Notes under the pieces: model-generated
What the model saw: the letters and a program-made list of their open reading frames with translations, nothing else
Told to the model about the DNA's origin: nothing
The model's database searches: none
Program-made: the position numbers and the translations under genes
NCBI GenBank assembly: GCA_947057505.1
Contig: CAMSEM010000063.1
Coordinates: 1-7,164 of the forward strand
Direction: 5' to 3'
From: an uncultured Clostridium sp.
Lineage (GTDB): Bacteria; Bacillota; Clostridia; TANB77; CAG-508
DNA length: 7,164 bases
In this document: positions 6,266 to 7,164 of the stretch, one piece after another
Position numbering within the stretch: position 1 is the first letter of the stretch
How the letters are laid out: the number at the start of each line of letters is the position of its first letter

Positions 6266-6640
6266 ATGAATAGACTAAAAAATGGTCTTATTTTAATAAT
6301 ATTAATTAGTTTTTTATGTTTTGTAGCAATTATGCCAGTAACTTGTATTTTTAAAACAGTTACTGGCATTTGTTGTCCTGCTTGTGGTATGACAAGAGCG
6401 TTTTTAGCAATTTTTCATTTAGATTTTTTATCTTCCATATGGCATAATATACTTGGTATTCCGCTCTTTATTTTTCTTATTTATTCAATTGCAATGTTAG
6501 TTAAAGATTTTATAAAAAATCGTTTTGATTATATTACAAATGTCTTAAACTTTTTAACAAAACATTATATTCTAATTCTTATTTTGCTTTGTATTAGCTT
6601 TTTATTTAATAATTTAAAACAATTTTTTTTGGTTGCTTGA
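6266..6640 (+). CDS. DUF2752 family membrane protein
   Basis: A 124-aa protein with the DUF2752 hallmark TGICCPACGMTRAFLAI (33-49), followed by HLDFLSSIWHN, matching the family pattern G--CP-CG-TRA------G------ -NP. Hydrophobic segments at about 6-27, 61-80 and 99-117 predict three membrane helices. The two adjacent cysteines and the further C of CPACG could bind metal or be redox active; the function is unknown. The ATG at 6266 follows AAGGA at 6250-6254, which lies within the end of the upstream TM2 gene, suggesting translational coupling. TM2 and DUF2752 genes are often neighbours (recollection of family context). The coding sequence contains a perfect 12-bp inverted repeat at 6332-6369. 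Confidence 0.88.
   Translation: MNRLKNGLILIILISFLCFVAIMPVTCIFKTVTGICCPACGMTRAFLAIFHLDFLSSIWHNILGIPLFIFLIYSIAMLVKDFIKNRFDYITNVLNFLTKHYILILILLCISFLFNNLKQFFLVA
6332..6369. repeat. Perfect 12-bp inverted repeat inside the DUF2752 gene
   Basis: ATGCCAGTAACT (6332-6343) and AGTTACTGGCAT (6358-6369) are exact reverse complements separated by 14 bases. In mRNA this is a stem-loop starting about 66 bases after the start codon. Its meaning is unknown; there is no U-run after it, so it is not a terminator. Confidence 0.8.
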
Positions 6641-6681
6641 AACTTCTATTGTTTAGCAATTTTAATGCTTTCCTATTACTA

Positions 6682-6718
6682 AAAAACTATCTTAAACATT
6701 TAATTTAAGATAGTTTTT
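6682..6718. terminator. Bidirectional intrinsic terminator between convergent genes
   Basis: A perfect 15-bp stem, AAAAACTATCTTAAA (6682-6696) with TTTAAGATAGTTTTT (6704-6718) and a 7-base loop. It ends in a T-run on the plus strand and, read the other way, in a T-run from the A-run at 6681-6686. It lies between the DUF2752 stop (6640) and the end of the convergent small gene (6727), so it can serve both. Confidence 0.88.
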
Positions 6719-6726
6719 ATTTTATA

Positions 6727-6966
6727 CTATATATAAAGTAATACTAAATAACTAATACATACTGCTCCTGAAATAATAATTGAGCCAATTTCTACAGCCA
6801 TTGATGTTTTCTTTGATTCACCTTTTGCTTTTTCTTTTTGGTACCCTGCTACTATACCAAAGATAATACCAAAAATAGCAAAAATAAATGCTGGTAATCT
6901 TACTACCTCGAAAAAGCTCATAATAGCAGCTATAATACTAAGTATAAATGATGTAGTTGTGAACAT
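6727..6966 (-). CDS. Small membrane protein of unknown function (79 aa, DUF4190-like layout)
   Basis: I do not recognise a named family with confidence. The protein has three hydrophobic segments (about 4-19, 24-41 and 56-78) with a basic, polar loop between the second and third, reading GYQKEKAKGESKKTSMAVE (41-59). The GIIFGIVAGYQKEKAKG pattern, small-residue-rich helices followed by a charged loop and then a last helix, resembles DUF4190-type small membrane proteins; that is only a resemblance. The ATG at 6966 follows AGGGAG at 8 bases, and a good promoter lies upstream (7005-7033), so this is very likely a real, separately transcribed gene. It shares the terminator at 6682-6718 with the convergent DUF2752 gene. 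Confidence 0.75.
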   Translation of the reverse strand: MFTTTSFILSIIAAIMSFFEVVRLPAFIFAIFGIIFGIVAGYQKEKAKGESKKTSMAVEIGSIIISGAVCISYLVLLYI

Positions 6967-7004
6967 TTTATTTTCTCCCTTCTTTTGTATGTTTTATAGC
7001 AAAA

Positions 7005-7033
7005 ATTATATCATTGCAATTATTTTTTTGCAA
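7005..7033 (-). promoter_or_regulatory. Promoter for the 79-aa membrane protein
   Basis: On the minus strand TTGCAA (7028-7033) and a perfect TATAAT (7005-7010) are separated by exactly 17 bases. The predicted start is near 6998, giving a leader of about 32 bases with the ribosome binding site. Confidence 0.7.
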
Positions 7034-7062
7034 TATTTTTGTAAAATTTTGCATAAAACCTA

Positions 7063-7091
7063 TTGCATCAGTTCATAATATATATTATAAT
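7063..7091 (+). promoter_or_regulatory. Promoter for the tRNA-Asn gene
   Basis: TTGCAT (7063-7068) and a perfect TATAAT (7086-7091) are separated by 17 bases. Transcription would begin near 7098, about 13 bases before the mature tRNA end. It is divergent from the 79-aa gene promoter. Confidence 0.7.
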
Positions 7092-7110
7092 AATGTCAGT
7101 TTAAAAATTT

Positions 7111-7164
7111 TCTCCGTTAGCTCAGTTGGTAGAGCGCTCGGCTGTTAACCGATAGGTCGTTGGT
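7111..7164 (+). tRNA. tRNA-Asn(GUU), 5' 54 bases (cut by window edge)
   Basis: The first 54 positions of a tRNA are present. They include acceptor strand 7111-7117, T8/A9, D-stem GCTC/GAGC with an AGTTGGTA loop, anticodon loop CTGTTAA with anticodon GTT (7144-7146), a five-base variable loop, and the start of the T-stem (GTTGG). The window ends at the first T-loop base, so the acceptor 3' strand cannot be checked. The anticodon stem reads CTCGG/CCGAT, leaving the outer 27-43 pair as C-T. Confidence 0.93.

Overview
The window is a strongly AT-rich piece of a bacterial chromosome. Gene content, strong AAAGGAGG-type ribosome binding sites and TTGNAW/TATAAT promoters point to a low-GC Firmicute, most likely an anaerobic Clostridia lineage (inference from protein style; no marker fixes the genus).

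Left two thirds, minus strand: one co-directional block, transcribed right to left as murB - yvcK - glycogen-debranching enzyme - ruvC - holA, with gaps of about 40 to 76 bases. It links peptidoglycan precursor synthesis (MurB), a CofD-like regulator of carbon flux to the cell wall (YvcK), glycogen or alpha-glucan breakdown, Holliday junction resolution (RuvC) and the delta subunit of the replicative clamp loader (HolA, cut by the window edge).

The main surprise is that yvcK and the debranching-enzyme gene each carry one extra base that breaks the reading frame. In both, the rest of the conserved protein continues undecayed in the +1 frame. At both sites the extra base is a C inserted between a codon ending in A and a glycine codon GGN, which creates an in-frame CGG. 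I find no other in-frame CGG in the genes of the window. Possible explanations are a systematic sequence error, two very recent mutations, or +1 recoding at an unassigned or starved CGG codon. The rejoined YvcK (about 558 aa) also has two N-terminal membrane helices, an altered nucleotide-sugar loop and a lysine-rich C-terminal tail.

Right third: after a 245-base divergent intergenic region come two plus-strand genes, a zinc-ribbon/TM2-domain membrane protein and a DUF2752 membrane protein. They end at a strong bidirectional terminator shared with a convergent 79-aa three-helix membrane protein. The window closes with the promoter and first 54 bases of a tRNA-Asn(GUU) gene. I see no mobile element, CRISPR array or phage gene.
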